Source: Bacteroidales bacterium
GTDB taxonomy: Bacteria > Bacteroidota > Bacteroidia > Bacteroidales > UBA12077
Reading direction: 5' to 3'
NCBI GenBank assembly: GCA_028282785.1
Contig: JANQHE010000016.1
Location: 1-64,000 of the forward strand
Length of the DNA stretch: 64,000 nt
The notes under the pieces were generated by a model. It was not told the origin of the DNA and made no database searches. It saw only the letters and a program-made list of their open reading frames with translations. The translations under genes and the position numbers were made by a program. This document shows positions 36,698-44,984 of the stretch, one piece after another. Numbering within the stretch: position 1 is the stretch's first letter; the number at the start of each line of letters is the position of its first letter.

Positions 36698-37594
36698 ATG
36701 CATACTCTTATTGTAATATTAGGGCCAACAGGAATCGGGAAAACAGATTTAAGTATAGAAATTGCACAGGAATTTAATACCGAAATTATTTCTTCGGATT
36801 CAAGGCAGGTATATAAGGAACTAAAAATAGGAACAGCAGTTCCAACTGAAGATCAGTTATCCAAGGTTAAACACCATTTTATCGGAAATAAATCTATTTA
36901 TGATTATTACAATGCAAGTATGTTTGAGCTTGAAGTGCTCGATACTTTGAAAGAGCTTTTTCGGAAAAATAATCAAGTTGTAATGACTGGAGGTTCCGGA
37001 ATGTACATCAATGCAGTTTGTAATGGAATCGATGAATTACCTACCATAGATCTTAAGTTACGCAATGATTTGATTAAAAAGTATGAAGAAGAAGGTTTAG
37101 AAAGTTTAAGATTACAGTTGAAAATGCTCGATCCCATATCATATGAAAAAATTGATTTAAAAAATCCCAAAAGAATACTTAAAGCGTTGGAGGTAACAAT
37201 ACAAAGCGGAAAGCCATATTCTTCCTTTTTAACAGAATTGAAAAAGGAGCGCGATTTTAATATTTTAAAAATCGGATTACAAAGGGAACGTGAAGAATTA
37301 TACGAAAGAATAAATATTCGTGTTGATCAGATGGTAGAGGAAGGATTGATTGAAGAAGCAAAGATATATTATAAAGATCGTCAATTAAACTCCTTAAATA
37401 CTGTGGGTTATAAAGAATTATTCGAGTGCTTTGAAGGAAAGATAACTCAAGAAAAAGCTATTGAACTCATTAAAAGGAATTCCAGGCATTACGCAAAAAG
37501 ACAAATTTCCTGGTTTTCTCGCGATAAAGAAATTGTTTGGTTTCATCCGGAAAAAAAGGAGAATATGATAGAATTTATTAAATCAAAACTTTGA
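36698..37594 (+). CDS. miaA: tRNA dimethylallyltransferase
   Basis: The 298-residue protein has the P-loop GPTGIGKTDLS at residues 8-18. ISSDSRQVYKELKIGTAVP (catalytic Asp and tRNA contact), TGGSGMYINAVCNG, and the C-terminal NTVGYKELFECFEG and RNSRHYAKRQISWF motifs follow. It adds an isopentenyl group to A37 of tRNAs reading UNN codons. It lies second in the acyl-CoA-reductase operon, directly abutting the Nudix gene (stop and start adjacent). Length and motifs are normal. Confidence 0.95.
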   Translation: MHTLIVILGPTGIGKTDLSIEIAQEFNTEIISSDSRQVYKELKIGTAVPTEDQLSKVKHHFIGNKSIYDYYNASMFELEVLDTLKELFRKNNQVVMTGGSGMYINAVCNGIDELPTIDLKLRNDLIKKYEEEGLESLRLQLKMLDPISYEKIDLKNPKRILKALEVTIQSGKPYSSFLTELKKERDFNILKIGLQREREELYERINIRVDQMVEEGLIEEAKIYYKDRQLNSLNTVGYKELFECFEGKITQEKAIELIKRNSRHYAKRQISWFSRDKEIVWFHPEKKENMIEFIKSKL

Positions 37595-38059
37595 ATGAAT
37601 TCAAGGATTAACAGATATATCATCCGTGTTTATGCTCTTATATTAAATTCAAATGAAGAGATCTTAATTAGCGATGAATTTCAATTAGATATGCGAATGA
37701 CTAAATTTCCCGGTGGAGGAATGCATTTTGGCGAGGGAGCAATTGATTGTATTAAAAGAGAGGCTATCGAAGAATTTGGGCAGGAAATTGAGGTGTTAGA
37801 CCATTTTTATACTACGGATTATTTCCAACCAGCACAATTTTATAATGATGCTCAATTGGTAAGTATTTATTATTTTGCGAAATTTATTGATACGATAAGA
37901 TTTAAGATTTTAGGGAAACCATTTGATTATGAAGAAGAAAAGAATGGAGCACAGTCATTTCGTTGGGTTAAACTTGATGAATTGAAAGTTGAAGGAATGA
38001 CCTTTCCGGTTGATAAAAAAGTTGTAAATCTCCTAAAAGAGAAGTATTGTAATGATTAA
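37595..38059 (+). CDS. Nudix hydrolase
   Basis: The 154-residue protein contains the Nudix box GGMHFGEGAIDCIKREAIEEF, spanning about residues 48-68 and fitting G-x5-E-x7-R-E-x-x-E-E, with the metal-binding Glu pair intact. Beta strands RYIIRVYALILN and FRWVKLDEL flank it as expected. It should hydrolyse a nucleoside diphosphate linked to another group; the substrate is not predictable. It begins at the base following the miaA stop, and its end overlaps the next start by 8 bases, so translation is coupled. Confidence 0.92.
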   Translation: MNSRINRYIIRVYALILNSNEEILISDEFQLDMRMTKFPGGGMHFGEGAIDCIKREAIEEFGQEIEVLDHFYTTDYFQPAQFYNDAQLVSIYYFAKFIDTIRFKILGKPFDYEEEKNGAQSFRWVKLDELKVEGMTFPVDKKVVNLLKEKYCND

Positions 38060-39044
38060 ATTTAGCGTAATAATACCCGTATATAACCGCCCTGATGAGT
38101 TGAAAGAGCTTTTGGAAAGCTTAAAGAATCAAACTTATAAGAATTTTGAAGTGATCGTAGTAGAGGATGGCTCCGAACTGAAAAGTGATAAAATAGTTGA
38201 AGATTACCAAGAAGATTTAGAACTGAAATATTTCTTTAAACCGAATTCAGGACCCGGTCAATCAAGAAATTACGGATCTGAAAGAGCAGAAGGGGATTAC
38301 CATATTTTCTTCGATAGTGACTGTATAATTCCTGGAAAGTATTTTGAAATTGTAAATAAAAGATTGGAAAAAGAACCGGTAGATGCCTATGGAGGCCCGG
38401 ATATGGCACATCCGGATTTTACACCTGTTCAAAAATCCATTAATTATTCAATGACTTCCTTTTTTACCACAGGAGGTATTCGTGGTGGCATGAAGAATGA
38501 AAAGAAATTTCATCCACGAAGTTTTAATATGGGTTTTACTAAGGAAGTTTTTGGAAAAACAAAGGGATTCTCAAAGATGCGTTTTGGAGAAGATGTTGAT
38601 ATGAGTCTTAGAATTATTGAAAATGGATTTTCAACAACATTAATTAAAGAAGCTGCAGTTTATCATAAAAGAAGAGTTGACTTTAGAAAATTTTTTAAAC
38701 AGGTTTATAATTCGGGAATTGCAAGAATCAATTTATATAAACGACATCCAAAATCATTAAAACCGGTACATTTTCTTCCAGCCTTATTTTTACTGGGAAC
38801 AATCTTTCTTTTAATATTTAGTTTATTCAGTTTGTACTTTTTAATACCACTTGGATTTTTTGCTATAATTATTTTTTTTGATTCATTAAGGTTAAATAGA
38901 AATATAAAAGTTGCATTTCTTTCAATAATTGCAAGTTTTATTCAGTTAACTGCCTATGGATCTGGATTTATAAAATCGTTCAATAAACGGCTTATTTTAA
39001 AGCAGAATGAATTTCACGCTTATAAGAAAAATTTCTATAAATAG
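38052..39044 (+). CDS. family 2 glycosyltransferase with C-terminal membrane helices
   Basis: The 330-residue protein starts with the GT-A fold signature FSVIIPVYNRPDELKELLESL, then VIVVEDGS, PGQSRNYGSERAEGDYHIFFDSDCIIP (DxD-type site) and FGEDVDMSLRI, ending with PVYHKRR-like VYHKRRVDF. Two hydrophobic helices lie near the C-terminus (about residues 240-280). It transfers a sugar at the inner face of the membrane, likely for surface polysaccharide or glycolipid. It overlaps the Nudix gene by 8 bases and ends two bases before the convergent glycosyltransferase. Confidence 0.92.
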   Translation: MIKFSVIIPVYNRPDELKELLESLKNQTYKNFEVIVVEDGSELKSDKIVEDYQEDLELKYFFKPNSGPGQSRNYGSERAEGDYHIFFDSDCIIPGKYFEIVNKRLEKEPVDAYGGPDMAHPDFTPVQKSINYSMTSFFTTGGIRGGMKNEKKFHPRSFNMGFTKEVFGKTKGFSKMRFGEDVDMSLRIIENGFSTTLIKEAAVYHKRRVDFRKFFKQVYNSGIARINLYKRHPKSLKPVHFLPALFLLGTIFLLIFSLFSLYFLIPLGFFAIIIFFDSLRLNRNIKVAFLSIIASFIQLTAYGSGFIKSFNKRLILKQNEFHAYKKNFYK

Positions 39045-39046
39045 TT

Positions 39047-39991
39047 TTAAATTTTATTTTCAACCTGGTAATGATTACGATCGCTTGAACTTCTTGAAAT
39101 CAATTCACCAATGAATCCTGCTAAAAAAAGCTGGGTACCAATAATCATTGCGGTTAGTGAAATATAAAAATAAGGGCTGGACGTAACCAAAGGGGCTTTT
39201 GCACCTTTCCAAACAGAAATTAGTTTTTCAGCTCCCAGCCACCCGGCAGCAATAAAGCCTGCAATGAACATTAATGAACCAAGTGTTCCGAAAAACTGCA
39301 TTGGCTTTTTGCCGAATCGCGAAATGAATGAAATTGTTATAAGATCGAACATTCCACGAAAACGCCCAAAACCATATTTGGAAACTCCAAATTTCCGTGC
39401 CTGATGGTGCACAATTTTTTCACCAATATTTTTGAAACCGGCAGCTTTTGCTAATACAGGCATATATCTATGCATATCGCCATATACTTCAATGCTCTTT
39501 ACAACTTCACGACTGTATGCTTTTAAACCACAATTAAAATCATGAAGCTTTATTCCGGTCATCATTCTAACAAGACGATTATATATTTTACTTGGGAACC
39601 TTTTTGAAAAAGGATCATGTCGTTTTTTTTTCCAACCGGAAACCAGATCAAATCCTTCTTCTTTAATCATTCTGTATAGTTCCGGAATTTCTTCGGGACT
39701 GTCTTGCAAGTCCGCATCCATTGTAATAACAATATCACCCTCTACCTCTTGGAAACCAGTATGTAATGCTGCAGATTTGCCATAGTTTTTTTGGAATTTT
39801 ATTCCTTTTATTTCCTGATGTTTCTTTTTTAAATCATTAACAACTTGCCAGGATTTGTCTTTACTTCCATCGTCAACCATAACAACTTCGTAACTAAGTT
39901 GACTTTGTTCCATAACCCGTTTTATCCAATCCAGTAATTCAACAAGAGATTCTTCTTCGTTATATAAAGGTACTACAATTGAAACATCCAT
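39047..39991 (-). CDS. family 2 glycosyltransferase, DPM1/GtrB-like, polyprenyl-phosphate sugar type
   Basis: The 314-residue protein shows VSIVVPLYNEEESLVELLDWI, VVMVDDGSKD, KNYGKSAALHTGFQEVEGDIVITMDADLQDSPEEI (DAD metal site) and FNCGLKAYSREV. Two C-terminal transmembrane helices (about 230-255 and 270-295) follow. This pattern matches enzymes that load sugars onto undecaprenyl phosphate (GtrB/DPM1-like). The ATG at 39991 gives the standard start. DUF4199 lies upstream on the same strand, separated by a terminator hairpin. It converges with the other glycosyltransferase with only a two-base gap. Confidence 0.93.
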   Translation of the reverse strand: MDVSIVVPLYNEEESLVELLDWIKRVMEQSQLSYEVVMVDDGSKDKSWQVVNDLKKKHQEIKGIKFQKNYGKSAALHTGFQEVEGDIVITMDADLQDSPEEIPELYRMIKEEGFDLVSGWKKKRHDPFSKRFPSKIYNRLVRMMTGIKLHDFNCGLKAYSREVVKSIEVYGDMHRYMPVLAKAAGFKNIGEKIVHHQARKFGVSKYGFGRFRGMFDLITISFISRFGKKPMQFFGTLGSLMFIAGFIAAGWLGAEKLISVWKGAKAPLVTSSPYFYISLTAMIIGTQLFLAGFIGELISRSSSDRNHYQVENKI

Positions 39992-40008
39992 TTTCTTTAA
40001 AAATTAAA

Positions 40009-40048
40009 AAAGCTTGTCAAAAATAACGAATTATTCTTAACAAGCTTA
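40009..40048 (-). terminator. terminator after the DUF4199 gene
   Basis: Read on the minus strand, AAGCTTGT and ACAAGCTT arms enclose an AT-rich loop and are followed by a T-run. Confidence 0.75.
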
Positions 40049-40069
40049 ACAATATAACTTTTAATGAAA

Positions 40070-40615
40070 CTATTCCTCAATATCTTGCATTGCCGACTGG
40101 TAAGGATCACCTTGTTTTTTTACAAAAATTGATGTGATTAGGGAGATGATAAATCCCCAAAATGCACTCCCAATTATTCCAAAGGCTAACATTAATCCCG
40201 GTTTTGTCCATTTTTTTTGCATTTCAAGAGATAGCTCTATTTGCTCATCAGAAAGTCCCTTGTTTAATAATTGCTCTTCGGTTTCAGCAAGTAATTTAAC
40301 CATATAATCAGGATCTACTGCCTTAATATGAATTAGAAAGTAGATTGAGCTTATAATTGCTCCAACAAGAACAATTATCATACTTATTCCCAATGCTCTT
40401 CCATAATTAATGGATCCATCTAAATAGTTGTCACGATAAGATTTTGCCCCATAAAATACCATTATTGCCATTATTAAGAAGCCTACATATCTTAAAACTT
40501 TATTGAAATCTTGATTAAAAACGTAAAGTATAACTGTATAAATTATAAGGATCAGTCCGAGAATGGCACCGTACATAAATCCTGCTTTCCAAATAGAGTT
40601 GCTTTTTTCTTCCAT
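40070..40615 (-). CDS. DUF4199 membrane protein
   Basis: The 181-residue protein has four hydrophobic helices (about 12-30, 38-52, 68-88 and 135-158). They are separated by a polar helical stretch KLLAETEEQLLNKGLSDEQIELSLEMQKKW with coiled-coil character. This matches DUF4199, a Bacteroidetes membrane family usually encoded next to a GT2 glycosyltransferase, as here. A role in polysaccharide or lipid-linked sugar handling is guessed from that context only. Confidence 0.85.
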   Translation of the reverse strand: MEEKSNSIWKAGFMYGAILGLILIIYTVILYVFNQDFNKVLRYVGFLIMAIMVFYGAKSYRDNYLDGSINYGRALGISMIIVLVGAIISSIYFLIHIKAVDPDYMVKLLAETEEQLLNKGLSDEQIELSLEMQKKWTKPGLMLAFGIIGSAFWGFIISLITSIFVKKQGDPYQSAMQDIEE

Positions 40616-40802
40616 AGATATTAGAGTTTAATTTTAGTTGTAAACAAACTTACATAATGTTTTTATGAAAACAATACACAAGATTCATAAAAAACGTTTT
40701 GAAAATTCCCTTCCATAACTTTCATTTTGTATATACTTTATTTAAAAATAAAAGCATATAAAGGAAATATGATCAGTTTTTGCATAAATAAATATAGAAA
40801 TA

Positions 40803-40833
40803 TTTGAAAAGATTCACGAAATTATTACTTTTG
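40803..40833 (+). promoter_or_regulatory. Bacteroidetes promoter of the SRP RNA
   Basis: TTTG at 40803-40806 and TACTTTTG at 40826-40833 are 19 bases apart, and the RNA begins 6 bases after the -7 box. This is the clearest -33/-7 promoter in the window. Confidence 0.75.
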
Positions 40834-40839
40834 TGCCCC

Positions 40840-40938
40840 CGGGCAAGTCTTATACGACCAGCTCCTGCTGAACTCCCCCAGGACCGGAAGGTAGCAAGGG
40901 TAGGCGGTTGTAGCGGTGCGATGTAAGTAGCTTGCCCG
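40840..40938 (+). ncRNA. ffs: signal recognition particle RNA (4.5S type)
   Basis: The 99-base RNA starts CGGGCAAG and ends CTTGCCCG, closing an end helix. The apical domain holds the conserved AGGACCGGAAGGTAGCAAGGGTA-type core, including the GGAA tetraloop and the asymmetric AGCA loop that binds the Ffh M domain. It forms SRP with Ffh and targets inner-membrane proteins. A T-run follows directly, fitting an intrinsic end. Confidence 0.95.
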
Positions 40939-41135
40939 CTTTTTATTTCCCTTCTTTTTTTATAACTTGAATCCGGCTTTATAGAATCCTATTAAATTGT
41001 ATAGAAAAATTTGATTATATGGATCATAATATTTTAACGATTCAATCTTAGTTAACATTAAAAAGTATGTAGAAACTTTGATATTAACTTGCTTTTTTAG
41101 TTCCGTTTTTGTACTTTGTAGCAAATTTATTATCA

Positions 41136-41570
41136 ATGGGTTATAAGGTAAATCTTACAAGAGAAGAAGAAATTAAATTAAAGCAACTAGTAAAGGAAAA
41201 TCAGAATAGGAAAAATATTCTTAAAAGGATTTATTGTATTTTATTAAAAAATGAAGGACAAAAAAATATTAATATAACTCAGTTATTAGGTATACATGAA
41301 GATACTGTAGCCGACTGGACAAAGATTTATCTGAAAAAAGGAATTGAAGGATTACTTAAATATAAATACTCTGAAAGACGAAAATCTCAACTCCATCCAT
41401 ATAAAACAAGAATAAAAAGGATGGCATCAGCTAAAAGTGTTAAAACAATTGAACAATTGCAATATAAAGTAAAAAAGAATTTGGGATTTGATGTAGAATA
41501 TAGTTGGTTTTACAGATACTGCAGAAAATATGGCATTTACAAAGTGCTAAAAGAAAGTAATAATGGATAA
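41136..41570 (+). CDS. helix-turn-helix protein resembling the N-terminal part of IS630-type transposases
   Basis: About 144 residues. The pattern VNLTREEEIKLKQLVKENQNRKNILKRIYCILLKNEGQ, then INITQLLGIHEDTVADWTKIYLKKGIEGLLKYKYSERRKSQL, reproduces the HTH of IS630/Tc1-type transposases. A second winged-helix-like part ends at SWFYRYCRKYGIYKV. The DDE catalytic domain that would follow is absent, and the next gene starts inside its last codons (ATG at 41563). It could be a domesticated DNA-binding fragment regulating the SLOG-type partner, or a transposase remnant. ATG at 41136 is preferred over TTG at 41109. Confidence 0.7.
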   Translation: MGYKVNLTREEEIKLKQLVKENQNRKNILKRIYCILLKNEGQKNINITQLLGIHEDTVADWTKIYLKKGIEGLLKYKYSERRKSQLHPYKTRIKRMASAKSVKTIEQLQYKVKKNLGFDVEYSWFYRYCRKYGIYKVLKESNNG

Positions 41571-42021
41571 AATCAAAATTATCTCGGGTGGACAAACAGG
41601 TGTTGACCAGGGCGCCCTGGATTTTGCTTTGGACCATGGATATGAATGTGGAGGGTTTTGTCCGAGAGGTAGAAAAAGTGAAAAAGGAATTATTCCTTAC
41701 CGTTATCCTGTATCGGAAATTGAAAGTGAAGAGTATATCGATAGAACAAAAAGGAATATTTTGGAATCTGATGGTACTTTGGTAATTAGAGATACGATTG
41801 AGATCCAAGGAGGTGTGTTAGACACCATACAGTTATGCACCCAGTTTTCGAAACCGTATTTTATAGTTAATATTAGTGAAGAGTATAATAATGAAGAGGT
41901 AATTAAATGGATATCTTTTAATAAAATCAAAACGTTAAATATAGCAGGTAACCGGGAAAGCATAAACCCGGGATTGAGAGGTAAAACTTACTTATATCTC
42001 ATTGACTTATTTAATGTATAG
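41563..42021 (+). CDS. putative molybdenum carrier / SLOG-superfamily nucleotide-binding protein
   Basis: The 152-residue protein starts KIKIISGGQTGVDQGALDFALDHG, the glycine-rich loop of the MoCo-carrier family within the SLOG (lysine decarboxylase-like Rossmann) superfamily. It continues with GGFCPRGRKSEKG, TLVIRDTIEIQGGVLDTIQLC and LNIAGNRESINPGL, and appears complete. SLOG proteins bind or cleave nucleotide-derived ligands, and some work in conflict systems; the molybdenum-carrier name comes from a homologue structure, not a proven role here. The 8-base overlap with the upstream HTH gene means translational coupling. Confidence 0.85.
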   Translation: MDKIKIISGGQTGVDQGALDFALDHGYECGGFCPRGRKSEKGIIPYRYPVSEIESEEYIDRTKRNILESDGTLVIRDTIEIQGGVLDTIQLCTQFSKPYFIVNISEEYNNEEVIKWISFNKIKTLNIAGNRESINPGLRGKTYLYLIDLFNV

Positions 42022-42126
42022 ATCTATACATATATTTCAGTATTAATATTTCGAATTTTTATAATCGAAAATTTGCTTTATTTTCGCAACGAAATTTGAT
42101 TAATCATTAAATCATAATTATAAATC

Positions 42127-42783
42127 ATGAAATTTTTTATCGATACAGCGAATTTGGACCAAATCAAGGAAGCGCAAGATTTGGGAGTTTTGGATGGAGT
42201 AACTACAAACCCTTCATTAATGGCTAAAGAAGGTATTAGTGGAGAAGAAAATATTATAAATCATTATAAAAAGATATGCGAAATAGTTGATGGTGATGTT
42301 AGTGCCGAAGTTATTGCAACGGATTATGAAGGAGTGATAAAAGAAGGTGAAGCGTTGGCTGCTTTACACCCACAGATTGTAGTTAAGATTCCTATGATCA
42401 AAGATGGAGTTAAAGCAATTAAGTATTTAAGCGGAAAAGGAATTAAAACCAATTGTACGTTGGTATTTTCACCAGGTCAGGCGTTATTAGCTGCTAAAGC
42501 AGGAGCTACTTATGTATCACCATTTATCGGAAGATTAGACGATATTTCAACCGATGGAGTTGAGCTAATAGCTCAGATCGTGGATATTTATAGTTATTAT
42601 GGATTTGAAACAGAGGTATTGGCAGCATCAATACGTCATACAATGCATATTATTCAGTGCATGGAGGCGGGAGCAGATGTTGCAACTTGTCCTTTAAACG
42701 CAATTTTAGGATTATTGAATCATCCATTAACGGATATTGGATTAGAAAAATTTTTAGCTGACTACAAAAGCGTAAATGGTTAA
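42127..42783 (+). CDS. fsa: transaldolase / fructose-6-phosphate aldolase family
   Basis: The 218-residue protein is the short transaldolase type: [36 protein letters not shown] at the N-terminus, the Schiff-base Lys in [10 protein letters not shown] near residue 87, [32 protein letters not shown], and [22 protein letters not shown]. It transfers or cleaves dihydroxyacetone units in the pentose phosphate pathway. Sequence alone does not separate transaldolase from fructose-6-phosphate aldolase activity. Monocistronic, with a terminator after it. Confidence 0.92.
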   Translation: MKFFIDTANLDQIKEAQDLGVLDGVTTNPSLMAKEGISGEENIINHYKKICEIVDGDVSAEVIATDYEGVIKEGEALAALHPQIVVKIPMIKDGVKAIKYLSGKGIKTNCTLVFSPGQALLAAKAGATYVSPFIGRLDDISTDGVELIAQIVDIYSYYGFETEVLAASIRHTMHIIQCMEAGADVATCPLNAILGLLNHPLTDIGLEKFLADYKSVNG

Positions 42784-42804
42784 AAATTAAAATAATATAA
42801 ATGG

Positions 42805-42832
42805 AAGGTTGCCCGGTTGGTAACCTTTTTTT
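42805..42832 (+). terminator. intrinsic terminator after the transaldolase gene
   Basis: AAGGTT and AACCTT arms enclose a short loop and are followed by a T-run. Confidence 0.8.
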
Positions 42833-42862
42833 GTTTTATGGTGTTAAATAGATTATGTATTA

Positions 42863-42892
42863 TTTGAACTGTGTAATGTTTTATTACATTTG
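42863..42892 (+). promoter_or_regulatory. Bacteroidetes promoter of the threonylcarbamoyl-AMP synthase gene
   Basis: TTTG at 42863-42866 and TACATTTG at 42885-42892 with an 18-base spacer; the ATG is 22 bases downstream. Confidence 0.6.
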
Positions 42893-42914
42893 CAACTGAT
42901 TTTGAAAAACGAAT

Positions 42915-43529
42915 ATGTTATTAAAAATACATCCGGATAATCCGAACCCTCGCCAGATTGATATGGCTATCGATGCTTTGCATAATAATGGATTAATTAT
43001 ATATCCAACGGATACAGTTTATGGATTGGCCTGGGATATTAATAGCCCCAAAGCATTTGATAAGATTGTAAAAATAAAAGGGAAGAATGCATTGAAAGAG
43101 AATTTTTCTTTGGTTTGCAGTGATATTAGCCAGGTCTCACAATTTACCCTACAAATAAATAATGCAACATTTAAGCTTTTAAAACATAATCTTCCCGGGC
43201 CATTTACATTTATATTAAATGCAAATAGCAATGTGCCAAGGTTTTATAAAACTAAAAAGAAGACAGTTGGAGTTAGAATTCCTAATAACAATATTGCTAT
43301 TGAACTAGTAAAAAAATTGGGACATCCTTTTATGACAACATCGCTTCATCATGAAGATGAGATACTTGATTATATGACCGATCCGGAATTAATACATGAA
43401 AATTATGAGCACTTGGTTGATCATGTTATCGATGGCGGATATGGTAATAATGAGGCCTCTACGGTAATCGATTGCACAGGGGATGAATTTGAAATAATCC
43501 GGCAAGGAATTGGCAAATTAACTTATTAA
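42915..43529 (+). CDS. tsaC: L-threonylcarbamoyladenylate synthase (YrdC/Sua5 type)
   Basis: The 204-residue protein matches the YrdC fold: IYPTDTVYGLAWDINSPKA near residues 32-50, LPGPFTFILNANSNVP, VGVRIPNNNIAIELVKKLGHPFMTTSLH, and STVIDCTGDEFEIIRQGIGKL at the C-terminus. It makes threonylcarbamoyl-AMP from Thr, bicarbonate and ATP for the t6A37 modification of tRNAs reading ANN codons. Its stop lies two bases from the stop of the convergent trkH, with no terminator visible between. Confidence 0.92.
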   Translation: MLLKIHPDNPNPRQIDMAIDALHNNGLIIYPTDTVYGLAWDINSPKAFDKIVKIKGKNALKENFSLVCSDISQVSQFTLQINNATFKLLKHNLPGPFTFILNANSNVPRFYKTKKKTVGVRIPNNNIAIELVKKLGHPFMTTSLHHEDEILDYMTDPELIHENYEHLVDHVIDGGYGNNEASTVIDCTGDEFEIIRQGIGKLTY

Positions 43530-43530
43530 A

Positions 43531-44982
43531 TTATTTTTTCCAGAAAGAAGGAGAAAAAAGAACAATCACTGTAAATAATTCTAATCTACCAATCAGCATA
43601 AGAAAAGATAAAAACCATTTTCCAAAAATCGGAATATGCGCATAGTTTTCAACAGGTCCAACTGATCCGATTCCAGGGCCAATATTTCCCAGGGTTGCGG
43701 CTACAGCTCCTAAAGATGTTTCCAGATCATATCCTAAGGCGGAAATTATGATCGTACTGATAATAGAAATAAGCATGTAAAAAACTACAAAAGCCAGGAT
43801 GTTTGATATAATTTGCGGAGGAACACTTTTATCATTAATTCGAACCGGAATAATTGCATTAGGATGAATAATTCTTTTAAGTTCCTGGTAACTATTTTTT
43901 AGCAATAAAGTTACTCTCACAATTTTAATGCTACCACCGGTTGATCCGGCCGAACCACCAAAAAACATCAAGGCAAAGATCATAACTACCACAAAAGGCA
44001 TCCATTCAAGGTAGTCTGCGGTTGCGTATCCTGTAGTTGTAATTATGGATACAACTTGAAACAGTGCATCACGGAACGATTTTTCCGGGTTATAGCCTTC
44101 AAAATGCCATAATGCAAAAGCTATTGCAACTGTAAATAAAATAATAAATCCAAGGTAGTATCTAAATTCTTCATCTTTAAAAACTTTCCCAAGCTTTAAA
44201 TGTAATGCAAAATAAGAAAGAGTAAAGTTTGTACCTGCAAGGAACATAAATACGATAATTACATAATGTATGAATGGAGAAAAACTTGGATCTGCAATAC
44301 TTGCTTGTTTGGTAGAATATCCACCGGTCGCCATAGTTGTAAATGAATGATTAACAGCATCAAACCAACTCATTCCACCAATTTTTAGTAATATAACTTC
44401 GGCAAAAGTGAAAATAATATAGATACCCCAAAGCCTTTTTGCTGTTTCTTTAACCCTTGGATGAATTTTATCAGGAGTAGGTCCCGGTACTTCAGCAACA
44501 AACAACTGCATTCCTCCAATTCCTAACATTGGTAATATGGCAATGGATAAAACAATAATTCCCATACCACCAAGCCATTGCGTTAAGCTTCTCCAAAATA
44601 ATAAGCCTTTAGGCATGGCTTCAATATCATTTAAAATAGAAGCTCCTGTAGTAGTAAATCCGGAAATGGTTTCGAAAAATGCATCGGTATATGATGGGAT
44701 AGCACCGCTAATTACAAATGGTAAAGCTCCAAAAATTGAGAAAATTACCCATACCAGGCTTACAATTATGTAACCATCCCGTTTGCCAATATTTTTTTCT
44801 GCTTTATTGGTTAGTAGTTTAAAGCTTATACCGCAAAATATACAAATTGCAGAAGTTAAGATCAGGGCTAAAAAATCATACTCTCCGTAGTAAAGACTAA
44901 CAAGTGAAGATATACCCAGGAAAAATCCTTCGATTAAGAGAAGGAGCCCCATTACCTGAATAATGATTTTTTTATTAATCAT
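43531..44982 (-). CDS. trkH: potassium uptake protein TrkH
   Basis: The 483-residue membrane protein has about ten helices arranged in four pore repeats. Selectivity segments are seen as SGFTTTGASIL, FTTMATGGYSTK, STITTTGYATADYL-like SIITTTGYATADY, and TLGNIGPGIGSVGP. The C-terminus is short (FSPSFWKK), as in TrkH. It conducts K+ inward and is gated by the TrkA ring encoded directly upstream (2-base gap), so the two are an operon. Confidence 0.95.
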   Translation of the reverse strand: MINKKIIIQVMGLLLLIEGFFLGISSLVSLYYGEYDFLALILTSAICIFCGISFKLLTNKAEKNIGKRDGYIIVSLVWVIFSIFGALPFVISGAIPSYTDAFFETISGFTTTGASILNDIEAMPKGLLFWRSLTQWLGGMGIIVLSIAILPMLGIGGMQLFVAEVPGPTPDKIHPRVKETAKRLWGIYIIFTFAEVILLKIGGMSWFDAVNHSFTTMATGGYSTKQASIADPSFSPFIHYVIIVFMFLAGTNFTLSYFALHLKLGKVFKDEEFRYYLGFIILFTVAIAFALWHFEGYNPEKSFRDALFQVVSIITTTGYATADYLEWMPFVVVMIFALMFFGGSAGSTGGSIKIVRVTLLLKNSYQELKRIIHPNAIIPVRINDKSVPPQIISNILAFVVFYMLISIISTIIISALGYDLETSLGAVAATLGNIGPGIGSVGPVENYAHIPIFGKWFLSFLMLIGRLELFTVIVLFSPSFWKK

Positions 44983-44984
44983 TT

